Below are positions 25,909-35,291 of a stretch of DNA of 64,000 bases, piece by piece. The DNA is from Deltaproteobacteria bacterium (GTDB lineage Bacteria; Myxococcota; JACPTQ01), in the NCBI GenBank assembly GCA_016192705.1, contig JACPTQ010000042.1, forward strand, positions 119,502-183,501, read 5' to 3'. The notes below the pieces were generated by a model. It searched no databases, was not told where the DNA came from, and saw nothing but the letters and a program-made list of their open reading frames with translations. Position 1 is the stretch's first letter. The number at the start of each line of letters is the position of its first letter. Both the position numbers and the translations under genes were made by a program.

Positions 25909-27273
25909 ATGAAACGAACACCGATTCTCGCGCTCTTGTTTGGTTCGACCGCTTTCGCGCAAACCGCTCCGCCAACAACCACAACACCGTCCGCTGCGGG
26001 CGCTGCGTCTAGCGCGCTCTCGGGGATGGCGGGCGGCGGAATTGGCTTCGGGAAAATCGGTGACGACTACTACATGAAGTTCATGCTCGCGACGGAGCTC
26101 GACTTCGGAAAGATCGGATTCGGAATCCAAGTGCCGCTCAACTTGAAGGTGACGGGCGGCGTTGAGCTCCGCAAGGAAGACTGGGACGAGATTTCCGATT
26201 ACGGGAAGATCATTCGTTACTTCCGTTATGGGCACAAACGCGAAACCCTTTACGTTCGCGTCGGTGAGCTTTCCGCCGCGTCGATTGGGCACGGCACCAT
26301 TCTCCACAATTTTTACAACAACGTCGACGTGAACCATTACCGGCTTGGGGTGCAGTACGACATGTCGTTCAAATGGGGCGGCTGGGAAACGATCATGGAC
26401 AACTTGCTCGGGCCGTCGGTGTTCGGCGGCCGCGTGTTTTTGAAGCCGATATCGTGGTTCGCGCCGAATTCATACTTCAACCGCCTCGCGTTCGGGTTGT
26501 CGTTCATTGGCGACGTGAAGGCGCCAAACGTGCTCGCCACAACATCGACCGGCGCACCCGTTGTCACCGCGGAACAAACCACGCAGTCGACGACGACGGC
26601 GACCGGTGTCATTGGGTTTGACGTCGAGTTCCCGATTTTTGAGTCGAAAATTTACGACCTCATCCCGTACGCCGACACGAATTTCATGATCGGTGGCGGC
26701 CCTGGGCAGCACATCGGCTTCATTCAAAAGTTTAAGTTCCACAAGAACTTCGGACTCGATATGCGGCTCGAATACCGCATCCTGTCGAACAACTATTTGC
26801 CGACCTATTTCGATTCGACGTACATGGTCACGCGTGATCAATACCCAGTCGGCGGCACGGCAACGAAATACGGCTTCACGACGCGGCCCGCGAGCCGAAC
26901 CCCAGCGCAAGACATCTCGGGGTCCGGGTTTTACGGCGAGGGCGTCTTCAACATCTTCAATCTCGTGCTCGTTACGTTCATCTTCGAAGACGCGTCGGGC
27001 GATGGCAACGCGGCGTTCACGGCGTCCGCAAAGGTGCCGGCGCTCAAGGCGTTTCAAGTCGGCGCTTACTATACGAAGCGCAATTTCGACCAACCGGGCG
27101 ATTCGCTGTTCGACTTTAAGAACGCGCTTCTCGTCGCCGAGGCGCGCGTAAAAATGTACGGTCCGCTATTCTTCGGCGCTCTCTTCACGCGCCAATGGGA
27201 GCTCGCCGACAGCGGGAAGTACGAGCCGAACGACTCATTTAATGTCGGCGTCCAAGCGGCTTTCAACTTCTGA
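25909..27273 (+). CDS. Outer-membrane beta-barrel protein
   Basis: 454 aa from the ATG at 25909 (MKRTPILALLFGSTAFAQ, a signal peptide cut after AQ); the frame opens at 25816 but the extension is polar and overlaps the previous gene. A short Thr/Pro linker is followed by alternating strands such as YMKFMLATELDFGKIGFGIQ and DYGKIIRYFRYGHKRETLYV, many tyrosines at strand ends and the final NVGVQAAFNF with a terminal Phe. This is typical of porin-like barrels. No substrate can be named. The 3' end overlaps the start of the next frame by 32 bp. Confidence 0.72.
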   Translation: MKRTPILALLFGSTAFAQTAPPTTTTPSAAGAASSALSGMAGGGIGFGKIGDDYYMKFMLATELDFGKIGFGIQVPLNLKVTGGVELRKEDWDEISDYGKIIRYFRYGHKRETLYVRVGELSAASIGHGTILHNFYNNVDVNHYRLGVQYDMSFKWGGWETIMDNLLGPSVFGGRVFLKPISWFAPNSYFNRLAFGLSFIGDVKAPNVLATTSTGAPVVTAEQTTQSTTTATGVIGFDVEFPIFESKIYDLIPYADTNFMIGGGPGQHIGFIQKFKFHKNFGLDMRLEYRILSNNYLPTYFDSTYMVTRDQYPVGGTATKYGFTTRPASRTPAQDISGSGFYGEGVFNIFNLVLVTFIFEDASGDGNAAFTASAKVPALKAFQVGAYYTKRNFDQPGDSLFDFKNALLVAEARVKMYGPLFFGALFTRQWELADSGKYEPNDSFNVGVQAAFNF

Positions 27274-28177
27274 GCTGGCGGCGCGCGCGGCGCGTGTCAC
27301 CTATCTCGTTGCGCCGGCGTTCGTCGGGGCGATGTTTTTCGTTGATATTGGCCTCATCGTTGAGGTTCCGTCGCGCGAGGCGTGGCGACGTGCGGCAGGC
27401 GTCGTGCGGCAAGGGTGGCGAGACGGCGATGCGGTGATTGTCGCGCCCTGGTGGGCGGAAGAGGCGCGCGAGGCACTCGCCGGAATGTCGCCTCGGCGCG
27501 TCGAAAAACCGGCGGCGATCGACTTTTCGCCTGCGCGGCGGTTGTGGGTCGTCTCGGCGTTTCATGATGCGGCGATCGGCGAACTCGCGGCGAGGTATGG
27601 GAAAGCGGAAGTCGACGACCGGGTCGGAGGTGGCGTTCGCGTTGCGCGCTTTGCGTTGCCGGACCCGAAGGTGTCGTACGACTTCGTGTCAAGGGTACGC
27701 GAGGCTCAAGTTGCGATTCAGGGGCGCGCGGGGTCGCAGCCGTGCCGAAGTTGGGCGGGCCGAGCGTGGCGTTGCGGGGGTGGCGCGGGGAATTTTTATT
27801 TCGGGGCGCAGCCGCGCGAATTCGACTACACCGTTTACAACTGTCTCTGGGCGCACCCGCCGAAAGACGGCGCACTCGTCGCGACGTATGGAGCCGTCAC
27901 GCTCGCGAACAGGATCGTCGTGCGCGGAGGAATCGCCAACTTCGGGCGCCGCAATATGGCGGGCGGACGCGGCGGGGTGACGACGCCGGTCACGCTTCAA
28001 ATCGCCGTTGGAAACCAAATCATCGGGCAGGCGCAATTCACGAACGCCGATTCGATGACGCCCGCTGAATTCAACACAGCGGCCTGGCGCGGCCAGACGC
28101 TTCCCGTCACGTTCGCCGTATCCGCGATGAACAACGAGATGCGGCATTTCTGCATGATCCCCGAGGCACGCGAGTGA
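27242..28177 (+). CDS. Unrecognised single-pass membrane protein preceding a glycosyltransferase
   Basis: 311 aa starting inside the end of the barrel gene. Residues ~22-42 (LVAPAFVGAMFFVDIGLIVE) form one membrane helix; the rest should lie outside the cytoplasm. Residues ~45-140 (AGVVRQGWRDGDAVIVAPWW) look alpha/beta and recall the soluble part found at the end of some GT39-like proteins, where the ability to 'do work' on a lipid-linked sugar is not visible. The C-terminal half (NFYFGAQPREFDYTVYNCLW) is a beta-rich domain. It overlaps the next gene's GTG start as GTGA, so both are made together. Function unknown; an accessory role to the glycosyltransferase is inferred. Confidence 0.65.
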   Translation: MSASKRLSTSELAARAARVTYLVAPAFVGAMFFVDIGLIVEVPSREAWRRAAGVVRQGWRDGDAVIVAPWWAEEAREALAGMSPRRVEKPAAIDFSPARRLWVVSAFHDAAIGELAARYGKAEVDDRVGGGVRVARFALPDPKVSYDFVSRVREAQVAIQGRAGSQPCRSWAGRAWRCGGGAGNFYFGAQPREFDYTVYNCLWAHPPKDGALVATYGAVTLANRIVVRGGIANFGRRNMAGGRGGVTTPVTLQIAVGNQIIGQAQFTNADSMTPAEFNTAAWRGQTLPVTFAVSAMNNEMRHFCMIPEARE

Positions 28178-30384
28178 ATTCGGCGCGCCCTTCACCCGAA
28201 ATCGTTCCGCGGCGTCTGACGCGAGTTGAACGATCTCTTGGCGCTGGAATCGCGATCGGGTATTTCGCGGTCTTGCTCGCAACGCTCGACCTCGGCTACG
28301 CGCGCGACGAGGGGCACTATTTTCACGCGGCCGAAATGTACAACAACTGGTTCAGTCTCGTCTGGGACGACGAAGCCGAAGTACGCTTCAAAGCGCCGCG
28401 GCGTCTCTGGACGGGGCAGACCGTCGCGTCGTATCGCGGCATCGTCGTGCGTTACGAGCCGAACGCGTCGATCACAATGCGTGTCAACTACGAGCCGGAG
28501 ACGTTTCGCGCCGACGAGATCGCGAGCGTCGACCTCTGGCGCCCAACACGCCCGCGCGCACGCGTCACGGCGCCGAACGGTGCGCGTGTTTGGGGCGAAT
28601 ACAATGTTACGGAGGCGCGGACCTTTTACGGAACGTTCGGGACGAGCACCACCGAAATTGAACCCGGCATCAACGCCTTCGCGAAAGACGTTTTACGGCG
28701 CCCGAACATGTGGGGCGACAACCCCGAACACCCCGTGCTGATGAAGACGCTCTTCGCGTTGTCGTGGCGCTACCTGCATGAGCGTTGGGGCTGGATGTCG
28801 GGCGGCAACGCGCACCGCGTCCCGACGCTCATCATCGCCGCGCTCCTCGCCTTCGTCCTCTTCGCGTGGACGACGCAACTTCTCGGCCTTCGCGCAGGCG
28901 CCTTCGCGTCGCTCGCTTTTGTCACGATGCCCCACGTCTTCTTCAACGCGCACCTCGACTGCTTCGACGTCCCAATTACCGCAATGTGGTTTTTCGTCGC
29001 CTACGCCTACTGGCGCTCGCTCTGGAGTTTCCGCTGGGCGCTCGCGTGCGGCGCGCTCTTCGGCCTCGCCCTCGCGACGAAACTCAACGCGTTTTTTCTC
29101 CCGCTCGTTCTCGCCCTTCACTATGTCGCGCGTTACATCCGCGAACTCGCCGTCTCTCGCGACGCGAAAAACACGCGCCTTCTCTTGCCGCCGATTCCGA
29201 TCGCCTTCATCGCCATGGCGATCCTCGGCCCGCTCATCTTCTTCGGCCACTGGCCGCTCATGTGGCACGACACGCTCAACCAACTCACGTGGTATATCCA
29301 GCGTCACACCGGCCACGAACATTACGACGCCGAATTTCTCGGCCGCCTTCTCTACGAGCCGCCCTGGCCAGCCGTCGCGCTGCTCTTCCCCTTCGTCATG
29401 TCGTTTTTCACCGTGCCCGTTCCGACAGTCGTTTTTGGCGCACTGGGCTTTCTGTCGGTCACGTTTCGCGTCGCCCCAATCACTTGGGCCCGCTCGCTCG
29501 CCACTCGGCTTCGAGCGAAGCGCGGCATCATTCGTTCGGCCGACACCGTTTGGTTCTTCATCTGGGTCAACGCGATCATTCCGTTTGTCATAATCGCCCT
29601 CCCGTCGACACCAAAATTCGGCGGCACGAAGCACTGGCTCCCGGCAATGCCGTTCGTTGCGATCCTCGCGGCGCTCGGACTTTCGAAATCGCTCGCTCTT
29701 CTCGAGGACCGCTTCGCACGCGCGTTTCGGCGGCGCGCCTGGCTCTCGTGGGCCATCGTTGTGTTCATGCTCGCGCCCGGATTCCTCGCCATCGCGCGCA
29801 CGAGCCAAAACGGTACCAGCTACTTCAACACATTCGCGGGCGGATTGAACGGCTCGGGTCGCACTAAAACGCAGCGCCAGTTTTGGGGCTACGCATCGCG
29901 GCAAGTTCTCGACTGGCTCAACAAAAACGCGAAACCCGGCGCGCAAATCTGCACGCACAAAATGAACTCGCGCTCCTGGGAGCAGTACCGCCGGGACGGC
30001 CTCGTGCGCCGCGATCTCGTGACGCTCACGGGCGGCGGCCCGCAGTGCGATTTTCAGCGCGCCGATTTCTTGCTCTACCACTGGCAAAAGGCGTTCGCCG
30101 ACGACGAGCTCGACGCGTGGCACATCTTTGGAAAAGACACGCCCGAGTTTGGCGCGTACCTAGACGGCGAGACGATCGTTGCCGTTTACAAAAAGCAGTT
30201 TCGCTTCGAACCCGAGGGCGTCGTGACTTACGGCTTCCTGCCCGTCGGGCGTTGGGACCAGTCGTCCATCGTCGCGATGCGCGGCGGCGAACGATGTGAC
30301 GGCACCCGCGGCGAACCGTTCGATGCGCTCTACGAACGCTGCTTCAAAACGCCTTATCCGCGCGTCGCGGCGCAGATTCAGTAA
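28174..30384 (+). CDS. GT39-like membrane glycosyltransferase (ArnT/PMT clan)
   Basis: 736 aa, GTG start overlapping the previous stop. The first luminal loop has YARDEGHYFHAAEMYNNWF with the acidic D-E pair used by dolichyl/undecaprenyl-phosphate-dependent transferases of the GT-C fold. About ten membrane helices follow, for example VPTLIIAALLAFVLFAW, AFASLAFVTMPHVFFN, WALACGALFGLALATKLNAF, IPIAFIAMAILGPLIFFG and AIVVFMLAPGFLAIA. Motifs NAHLDCFDVP and HWLPAMPF are like those in other bacterial members. A ~200-residue C-terminal periplasmic domain closes the protein. It should transfer a sugar from a polyprenyl-phosphate donor to an envelope acceptor. Confidence 0.82.
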   Translation: MNSARPSPEIVPRRLTRVERSLGAGIAIGYFAVLLATLDLGYARDEGHYFHAAEMYNNWFSLVWDDEAEVRFKAPRRLWTGQTVASYRGIVVRYEPNASITMRVNYEPETFRADEIASVDLWRPTRPRARVTAPNGARVWGEYNVTEARTFYGTFGTSTTEIEPGINAFAKDVLRRPNMWGDNPEHPVLMKTLFALSWRYLHERWGWMSGGNAHRVPTLIIAALLAFVLFAWTTQLLGLRAGAFASLAFVTMPHVFFNAHLDCFDVPITAMWFFVAYAYWRSLWSFRWALACGALFGLALATKLNAFFLPLVLALHYVARYIRELAVSRDAKNTRLLLPPIPIAFIAMAILGPLIFFGHWPLMWHDTLNQLTWYIQRHTGHEHYDAEFLGRLLYEPPWPAVALLFPFVMSFFTVPVPTVVFGALGFLSVTFRVAPITWARSLATRLRAKRGIIRSADTVWFFIWVNAIIPFVIIALPSTPKFGGTKHWLPAMPFVAILAALGLSKSLALLEDRFARAFRRRAWLSWAIVVFMLAPGFLAIARTSQNGTSYFNTFAGGLNGSGRTKTQRQFWGYASRQVLDWLNKNAKPGAQICTHKMNSRSWEQYRRDGLVRRDLVTLTGGGPQCDFQRADFLLYHWQKAFADDELDAWHIFGKDTPEFGAYLDGETIVAVYKKQFRFEPEGVVTYGFLPVGRWDQSSIVAMRGGERCDGTRGEPFDALYERCFKTPYPRVAAQIQ

Positions 30385-30397
30385 GCCCCCGTGCGCG

Positions 30398-30964
30398 TCA
30401 CTTGAGGTCAAGCGGCGGCGAGCTCCGACAGGCGAAACGGCACTTGTTTGACTCGCACGAAAAGCCCCCAACGCACGCGGGATGAGCCATGTTGTATCGG
30501 CCGCAATCAGAAGGTTCGAAACACCATGAAGACTCTGAGCGCACGAGGCTCTCCCACTTGCGACCGCGCACCTTCCGCAGCCGAAGTCCATCGGCATCGA
30601 TCGCGTATTCAAGACGAGGACCGCGATCAAATTGTATAAGGCGTGACTTTCCACGATGCGTTAGCGTCCATGTTCCCCGTCGATCGAGCTTTGAAAGACA
30701 AGTCATTGCACGACCGCGTCGCCCGCGGTGCGTACACGGCGGATGTATGCGTTCAATGTATTCCCCGTTGTTTAGAAGGCCGATGAACACGCGCGACGAT
30801 TTCCATCGCTTCTTCAGCGGTGTCTCGTAAAATCCGACGATCGCGACCTGGTCCGTTTCAAGACTCGTCGGGGACGGCTCTTCGGACGCTGCATCCGTCG
30901 CAACCGCAGCGAGCGCAAGGACAGCGAATGCCGTTTTGTGAATCGGGACGCCGACCATGATCAT
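30398..30964 (-). CDS. Small secreted protein with a Cys-rich C-terminus
   Basis: About 188 aa from the ATG at 30964 (MIMVGVPIHKTAFAVLALAA, signal peptide ending near AAS-EEP); the second ATG at 30958 has TAGAAT 7 nt upstream and may be the true start of a leaderless mRNA. The middle part (VAIVGFYETPLKKRWKSS, GTWTLTHRGKSRLIQF) is beta-rich and unrecognised. The last 40 residues hold six cysteines in the order C-x5-C-x10-C-x4-C-x4-C-x3-C, a pattern like the Cys modules repeated in the M74-type peptidase at 45613 and in other myxobacterial exported proteins. It ends 13 bp from the convergent glycosyltransferase gene. Confidence 0.6.
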   Translation of the reverse strand: MIMVGVPIHKTAFAVLALAAVATDAASEEPSPTSLETDQVAIVGFYETPLKKRWKSSRVFIGLLNNGEYIERIHPPCTHRGRRGRAMTCLSKLDRRGTWTLTHRGKSRLIQFDRGPRLEYAIDADGLRLRKVRGRKWESLVRSESSWCFEPSDCGRYNMAHPACVGGFSCESNKCRFACRSSPPLDLK

Positions 30965-30982
30965 TATTCTAGCGCAATTCGG

Positions 30983-31012
30983 TTGACGCTTGATCGAGCT
31001 GGGGCGTAGGTT
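30983..31012 (+). promoter_or_regulatory. Promoter of polA, leaderless type
   Basis: TTGACG (30983-30988), 18-bp spacer, TAGGTT (31007-31012), ending 6 nt before the GTG at 31019. Confidence 0.6.
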
Positions 31013-31018
31013 CACGTC

Positions 31019-33745
31019 GTGTCGACGGTAAAAGCCCGCACAGACGCGAAGTCACTCGGCGGTCAGGACGCGCTGTTCGTCGTCGATGGCAGTGCGTTTA
31101 TCTTTCGCGCGTACCATGCGATCCGGCGCCTCACGAACCGTGCGGGCGTCTCGACCAACGCGGCGTTTGGTTTCACGGCGATGCTGCTCAAGATCGCGAA
31201 GGAGTATGAGCCGGGCCACCTTGCGGTCGCGTTCGACCCGCCGGGCGGTAGCTTTCGAAACCGCGAATACGCGCCGTACAAAGCGCATCGGCCGCCGCCG
31301 CCCGACGATTTAATTCCGCAGTTCGGGTTTTGTCGCGAGATCGTCGAGGCGTTCAACATCGCGTCGCTTGAAGTCGCGGGGTTTGAAGCCGACGACGTCA
31401 TCGCGACCGTCACGCGCGAAGCGACAGCACGCGGTCTCCGCGTCGTAATCGTTTCGGGCGACAAAGACTTGATGCAGCTTGTGGGCGAGCGCGTCGTGAT
31501 GCTCGACACGATGAAGGACGCCGTCATCGGCGTCGACGAAGTAAAAGCGCGTTTCGCAGTTGATCCCGAACACGTTGTCGACGTGCTCGCGCTTGCCGGC
31601 GATTCGAGCGACAACATCCCGGGCGTTCCGGGAATCGGCGAAAAGACCGCGGGGCCACTCATCGCGGAGTTCGGCGATCTGGAGTCGCTTCTCGCACAGG
31701 CTGCGAAGGTCAAAGGGAAGCGCGGTGAGATGCTTCGCGCGCATGCAGACGACGCGCGGCTTTCAAAGCACCTCGCGACCCTGCGTTACGACGTTCAACT
31801 CTCTTGCGCGTTCGACGCACTCGCGCGTCGAGAGCCCGATCGCGCAAAACTCGTTGAGCTCTTGCGGCGACTCGATTTCACGCGCCTCATCGTCGAGCTT
31901 GGGCTTCCAGGCGCATCGGGTGCGTCCGCGTCGATCGGGGCGTCGCAGGTCTCGCGCGACAACTATAAGTGTGTGCTCACCGAGCTCGACTTCGCGCAGC
32001 TCCTCGCGCGCCTCGATGCGTCGCCCGCATTCGCCGTCGACACCGAGACAACGTCGCTCTCAGTTCTCGACGCGGACATCGTCGGCATTTCGCTCGCCGT
32101 CGCGCCGGGCGAGGCCTACTACATCCCCGTTGCACACGCCTACGACGGCGCCCCCCTGCAACTCGCACGTGAGAGTGTCGTTGAACGCTTAAGACCGCTT
32201 CTCGAGTCGCCGCGCCACGCGAAGATCGGGCAGAACATGAAGTTCGATGCGGGAATCTTCGCGCGCGCCGGCGTCCGCCTCGCGCCGCTTTCATTCGACA
32301 CGATGATCGCGTCGTACCTTTTGAACCCCGAAGGCCGCTCGTACAAACTCGACGACCTCGCGATCGAACACCTCGGCCACAAAATGATCGCGTTCAGCGA
32401 AGTCGCGCCCGACGGCGAATTCGCCAAAGTTTCGGTCGAGCGCGCGACCGAGTACAGCGCCGAGGATGCCGATGTCGCATTCATGCTGCGCGACGTCTTC
32501 ACGCCAAAGCTCGACGAGGGCGGCTTGCGAAAACTCTTCGACGAAATCGAAATGCCGGTCGTTGGCGTTATCGGTCGCATGGAGCGTACGGGCGTTGTAC
32601 TCGATGTGCCGCGGCTCGCGGCGATCGACGCTGAGTTTGCGGCCATGGAAGATGCTTCGCTCAGGCGCATTCGCGACATAGCTGGGGCCGAGTTCAATCC
32701 CGCATCGCCGAAACAACTCGCCAAAATCCTTTTTGAAGAGTTGAAACTCCCGGTCATCAAGCGCACGAAAACAGGACCCTCAACCGACGTCGAAGTACTC
32801 GAGGCGCTCGAGAAATCGCATCCGCTCCCCAAAGAAATCCTTGAATACCGCATGATTGCGAAGGTGCGTTCGACTTACTTAACAACGCTGCCAACGCTCG
32901 TGCACGCGCGCACAGGGCGTATCCACACGAGTTTCAATCAAACGATTGCCGCGACGGGGCGCCTGTCGTCGGTCGAGCCGAACTTGCAAAACATCCCGAT
33001 TCGCCGCGAGCTGTCGCGCCCGATCCGCGAGGCGTTCGTCGCGCCGCCGGGGAATCTGCTTCTCTCAGCCGACTACTCACAGATCGAACTGCGCCTGCTC
33101 GCGCACATGAGCGCCGACGCGGTTCTCATCGACGCCTACCAAAAGGACGAGGACATTCACGCGCGCACGGCGGCCGAGGTCATGGGCGTCATGCCGGGCC
33201 TTGTCACGGCCGAAATGCGAAGCGAGGCGAAGGCCATCAATTTCGGAATCGTTTACGGCATCAGTGCGTTTCGCCTCGGACGACATCTCGGCATCCCGAC
33301 GGGGCGCGCGGCCGATTATATCGACGGCTACTTCAAGCGGTATGCGGGTGTGCGACGCTTCATCGACGAGACGATCGCCGCTGCCCGCGAGCGCGGCTAC
33401 GTCACGACGATGTTCGGTCGCCGCCGATTTTTGCCAGACCTCAAAGCGCGCAATCGCAGCCTCCAGATGAACGCCGAACGCATCGCCGTCAACACACCGC
33501 TCCAAGGGAGCGCGGCCGACCTCATAAAACTCGCGATGGTGCGCATCGATGCGCGCCTCAACCGCGAGCAGCTCGCGTCACGCATGATCCTCCAAGTCCA
33601 CGACGAACTCGTTTTCGAAGTCCCCGAGCGCGAACGCGAAACCGTGGAGGCCCTCGTCAAGGACGAGATGGAAGGCGCCGCGGCGCTCAAGGTGCCGCTC
33701 CGCGTATCGATTGGCGTCGGCCGCACGTGGGCCGATGTGCACTAA
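31019..33745 (+). CDS. polA: DNA polymerase I
   Basis: 908 aa, GTG start. All three activities seem present. The 5'-3' nuclease domain begins ALFVVDGSAFIFRAYHAI and has VAGFEADDVIATV and SGDKDLMQL with their acidic residues. The 3'-5' proofreading domain starts FAVDTETTSLSVLDADIVG with the D-x-E pair, so proofreading is likely retained. In the polymerase domain, SADYSQIELRLLAHMS (motif A), AKAINFGIVYGISAF (O helix) and QVHDELVFEV (motif C) are intact. Size and order are as in other bacterial Pol I. It works in Okazaki fragment processing and repair. Transcription probably begins at the start codon. Confidence 0.98.
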   Translation: MSTVKARTDAKSLGGQDALFVVDGSAFIFRAYHAIRRLTNRAGVSTNAAFGFTAMLLKIAKEYEPGHLAVAFDPPGGSFRNREYAPYKAHRPPPPDDLIPQFGFCREIVEAFNIASLEVAGFEADDVIATVTREATARGLRVVIVSGDKDLMQLVGERVVMLDTMKDAVIGVDEVKARFAVDPEHVVDVLALAGDSSDNIPGVPGIGEKTAGPLIAEFGDLESLLAQAAKVKGKRGEMLRAHADDARLSKHLATLRYDVQLSCAFDALARREPDRAKLVELLRRLDFTRLIVELGLPGASGASASIGASQVSRDNYKCVLTELDFAQLLARLDASPAFAVDTETTSLSVLDADIVGISLAVAPGEAYYIPVAHAYDGAPLQLARESVVERLRPLLESPRHAKIGQNMKFDAGIFARAGVRLAPLSFDTMIASYLLNPEGRSYKLDDLAIEHLGHKMIAFSEVAPDGEFAKVSVERATEYSAEDADVAFMLRDVFTPKLDEGGLRKLFDEIEMPVVGVIGRMERTGVVLDVPRLAAIDAEFAAMEDASLRRIRDIAGAEFNPASPKQLAKILFEELKLPVIKRTKTGPSTDVEVLEALEKSHPLPKEILEYRMIAKVRSTYLTTLPTLVHARTGRIHTSFNQTIAATGRLSSVEPNLQNIPIRRELSRPIREAFVAPPGNLLLSADYSQIELRLLAHMSADAVLIDAYQKDEDIHARTAAEVMGVMPGLVTAEMRSEAKAINFGIVYGISAFRLGRHLGIPTGRAADYIDGYFKRYAGVRRFIDETIAAARERGYVTTMFGRRRFLPDLKARNRSLQMNAERIAVNTPLQGSAADLIKLAMVRIDARLNREQLASRMILQVHDELVFEVPERERETVEALVKDEMEGAAALKVPLRVSIGVGRTWADVH

Positions 33746-33780
33746 GTGAGGAGGGCTATGAACGTGAGAAAACAACGGGC

Positions 33781-34797
33781 ATGGCTGCAAACTCACTCGT
33801 GAGCGCGTCAACAGGAATCGCCGATGAATCAGGGATTTGGCTTGGCGACGCGCGAATTCCCTGGGCGGAAATCGTGGCCGTTGGTATCAAGACGACTGCC
33901 GACGGTCCCTACGTCGACGACGTCTTCTGGATGTTCAACGTTCGGGATATGGGCACGTCTGAAGTTTCCGGAGAATTCGTATCGGGCGATACCTTGGAGA
34001 TTCTGCAGCGTTGTTTGCCTGGACTCAACTCAGCGAAAATCGTGGAGGCAATGGGTAGCACGGTGCAACGCGTTTGGCGGATCTGGCACCATGAACGTTC
34101 GGTCGCACGTCCCACCGACGAAATCATGCGCGCTCGTTTTGCGCGGTTGATCGGCGCGCTCGGCGGTAACGCAGGCGCGGGCGACCCCGTGTTCGAGCGC
34201 CTTCGATCGGCGTGGGGCGGCTCGGACCGCCGGTATCATAACGTCGAGCATCTGACGGATTGTCTCGCCGAACTTGATGCCGCGCGCGACGAAATCGACA
34301 GTTCGGTTCGAGATCGCATGGAATTAGCGCTCTGGTATCACGACGCCGTCTACATCCCGCGCGCTTCTGACAGCGAGGAACGGAGTGCGAGGCTCCTCCT
34401 CGAGGACGCGACGGCCCTAGCGATTCCGAGCGGTGTCGCAACTGAAGCGGCGCGGCTCGTGCGGGCGACCGCGCATTTATCCAAATCGTCAGGCGCGGGC
34501 GAGCCAAGCGCAGCCGACGAGGACCTGGTCATCGACATTGACTTCGCGATCCTCGGACAGGACGTCCTCCGATTCCTCGAGTTTGAGTTCGCGGTCGAGG
34601 AGGAGTACCGCGGAATTCCGGGGCTCGTTTATTTTTTCAAGCGCGGCCGGTTCCTGGCGTCGTTGCTTGGCACGACGCCGGTGTACCGGACGGAACGGTT
34701 TCGCGCGCTTTACGAGCACCGGGCTCGCGACAACATCTCGGCACTTCTCGAAAGTCCCCGATATCACTGGTATCGGTGGCTTCGATGGTTGGGATAA
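33781..34797 (+). CDS. HD-superfamily metal-dependent phosphohydrolase with an extra N-terminal domain
   Basis: 338 aa from the ATG at 33781; a longer frame begins inside polA. The C-terminal ~200 residues match the predicted HD phosphohydrolases of COG4339: RRYHNVEHLTDCLAEL, ELALWYHDAVYIP with the H-D pair, EERSARLLLEDA, then LVRATAHL and DIDFAILGQ. The usual protein has only this part, ~200 aa. Here ~100 residues are added in front (IWLGDARIPWAEIVAVGIKT and on) that look like a small PH-like beta domain. The substrate is unknown. It follows polA after 35 bp and may be expressed with it. A 14-codon frame with a good ribosome site (33758-33802) precedes it. Confidence 0.78.
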   Translation: MAANSLVSASTGIADESGIWLGDARIPWAEIVAVGIKTTADGPYVDDVFWMFNVRDMGTSEVSGEFVSGDTLEILQRCLPGLNSAKIVEAMGSTVQRVWRIWHHERSVARPTDEIMRARFARLIGALGGNAGAGDPVFERLRSAWGGSDRRYHNVEHLTDCLAELDAARDEIDSSVRDRMELALWYHDAVYIPRASDSEERSARLLLEDATALAIPSGVATEAARLVRATAHLSKSSGAGEPSAADEDLVIDIDFAILGQDVLRFLEFEFAVEEEYRGIPGLVYFFKRGRFLASLLGTTPVYRTERFRALYEHRARDNISALLESPRYHWYRWLRWLG

Positions 34798-34811
34798 GAA
34801 TGGTCCGACGT

Positions 34812-35291
34812 TCACTGACGTTTCTTCTCGACCTCACGCTTTACTCTCAGCGTTGCTTCGAGGATCGGAAGCAGCGCCTTATCCTTCAGGCGTCCCGCGG
34901 CTTTTTTCGAACGGATGATGTCGGCCAAACTCGCGACCAACACGGAGTGTTTTCCGATCGCGATTCGCTCGCTTCGCGCTCGGAGCGCGTGGAAGCTGAG
35001 ACCACCCGAAATTGAATCGAAGAGGATATCAACCTTCATCTCTGCCCCGATGATCTCAACCACCGTCGTCAGTTCCGAAATCGGCTGAGGTCGTGTGGCG
35101 CCAAGGCGTGCGCTCAAGTCAACCAACTTCTCGCGATTGCGAGGCGTGTCTCGCACAAGCAGGTCGACATCGAGCGTCATGACGGGCGCACCGTGAAGAG
35201 CCGCTGCCGTCGAATCGACGATGAGCGCCTCAAGGCGCGCGGCTGATATCGCTTCGGCCAGCTTGAGAATGAATGCTTCGTCAGGGGACAT
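34812..35291 (-). CDS. Nucleotidyltransferase-fold protein (toxin-like, AbiEii/MNT group)
   Basis: 159 aa from the ATG at 35291 (a GTG lies two codons earlier). LEALIVDSTAAALHGAPVMTLDVDLLVRD has the G-x-x-A-x-x-x-x-G-x-P then D-x-D arrangement of nucleotidyltransferases (helix plus DVDLLV), and VVEIIGAEMKVDILFD supplies the third acidic residue. VASLADIIRSKKAAGRLKD is the helix that follows in AbiEii and related proteins. Such proteins often act as toxins of type II/IV/VII-like systems by modifying tRNA. The start overlaps the end of a small upstream frame (35281) by 11 nt, as in a two-gene antitoxin-toxin operon. Confidence 0.72.
   Translation of the reverse strand: MSPDEAFILKLAEAISAARLEALIVDSTAAALHGAPVMTLDVDLLVRDTPRNREKLVDLSARLGATRPQPISELTTVVEIIGAEMKVDILFDSISGGLSFHALRARSERIAIGKHSVLVASLADIIRSKKAAGRLKDKALLPILEATLRVKREVEKKRQ

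Noticed and set aside
33758..33802. 14-codon frame with good ribosome site before the HD gene
   Set aside because: Too short to judge; no stem-loop or regulatory codon pattern suggesting an attenuator leader.
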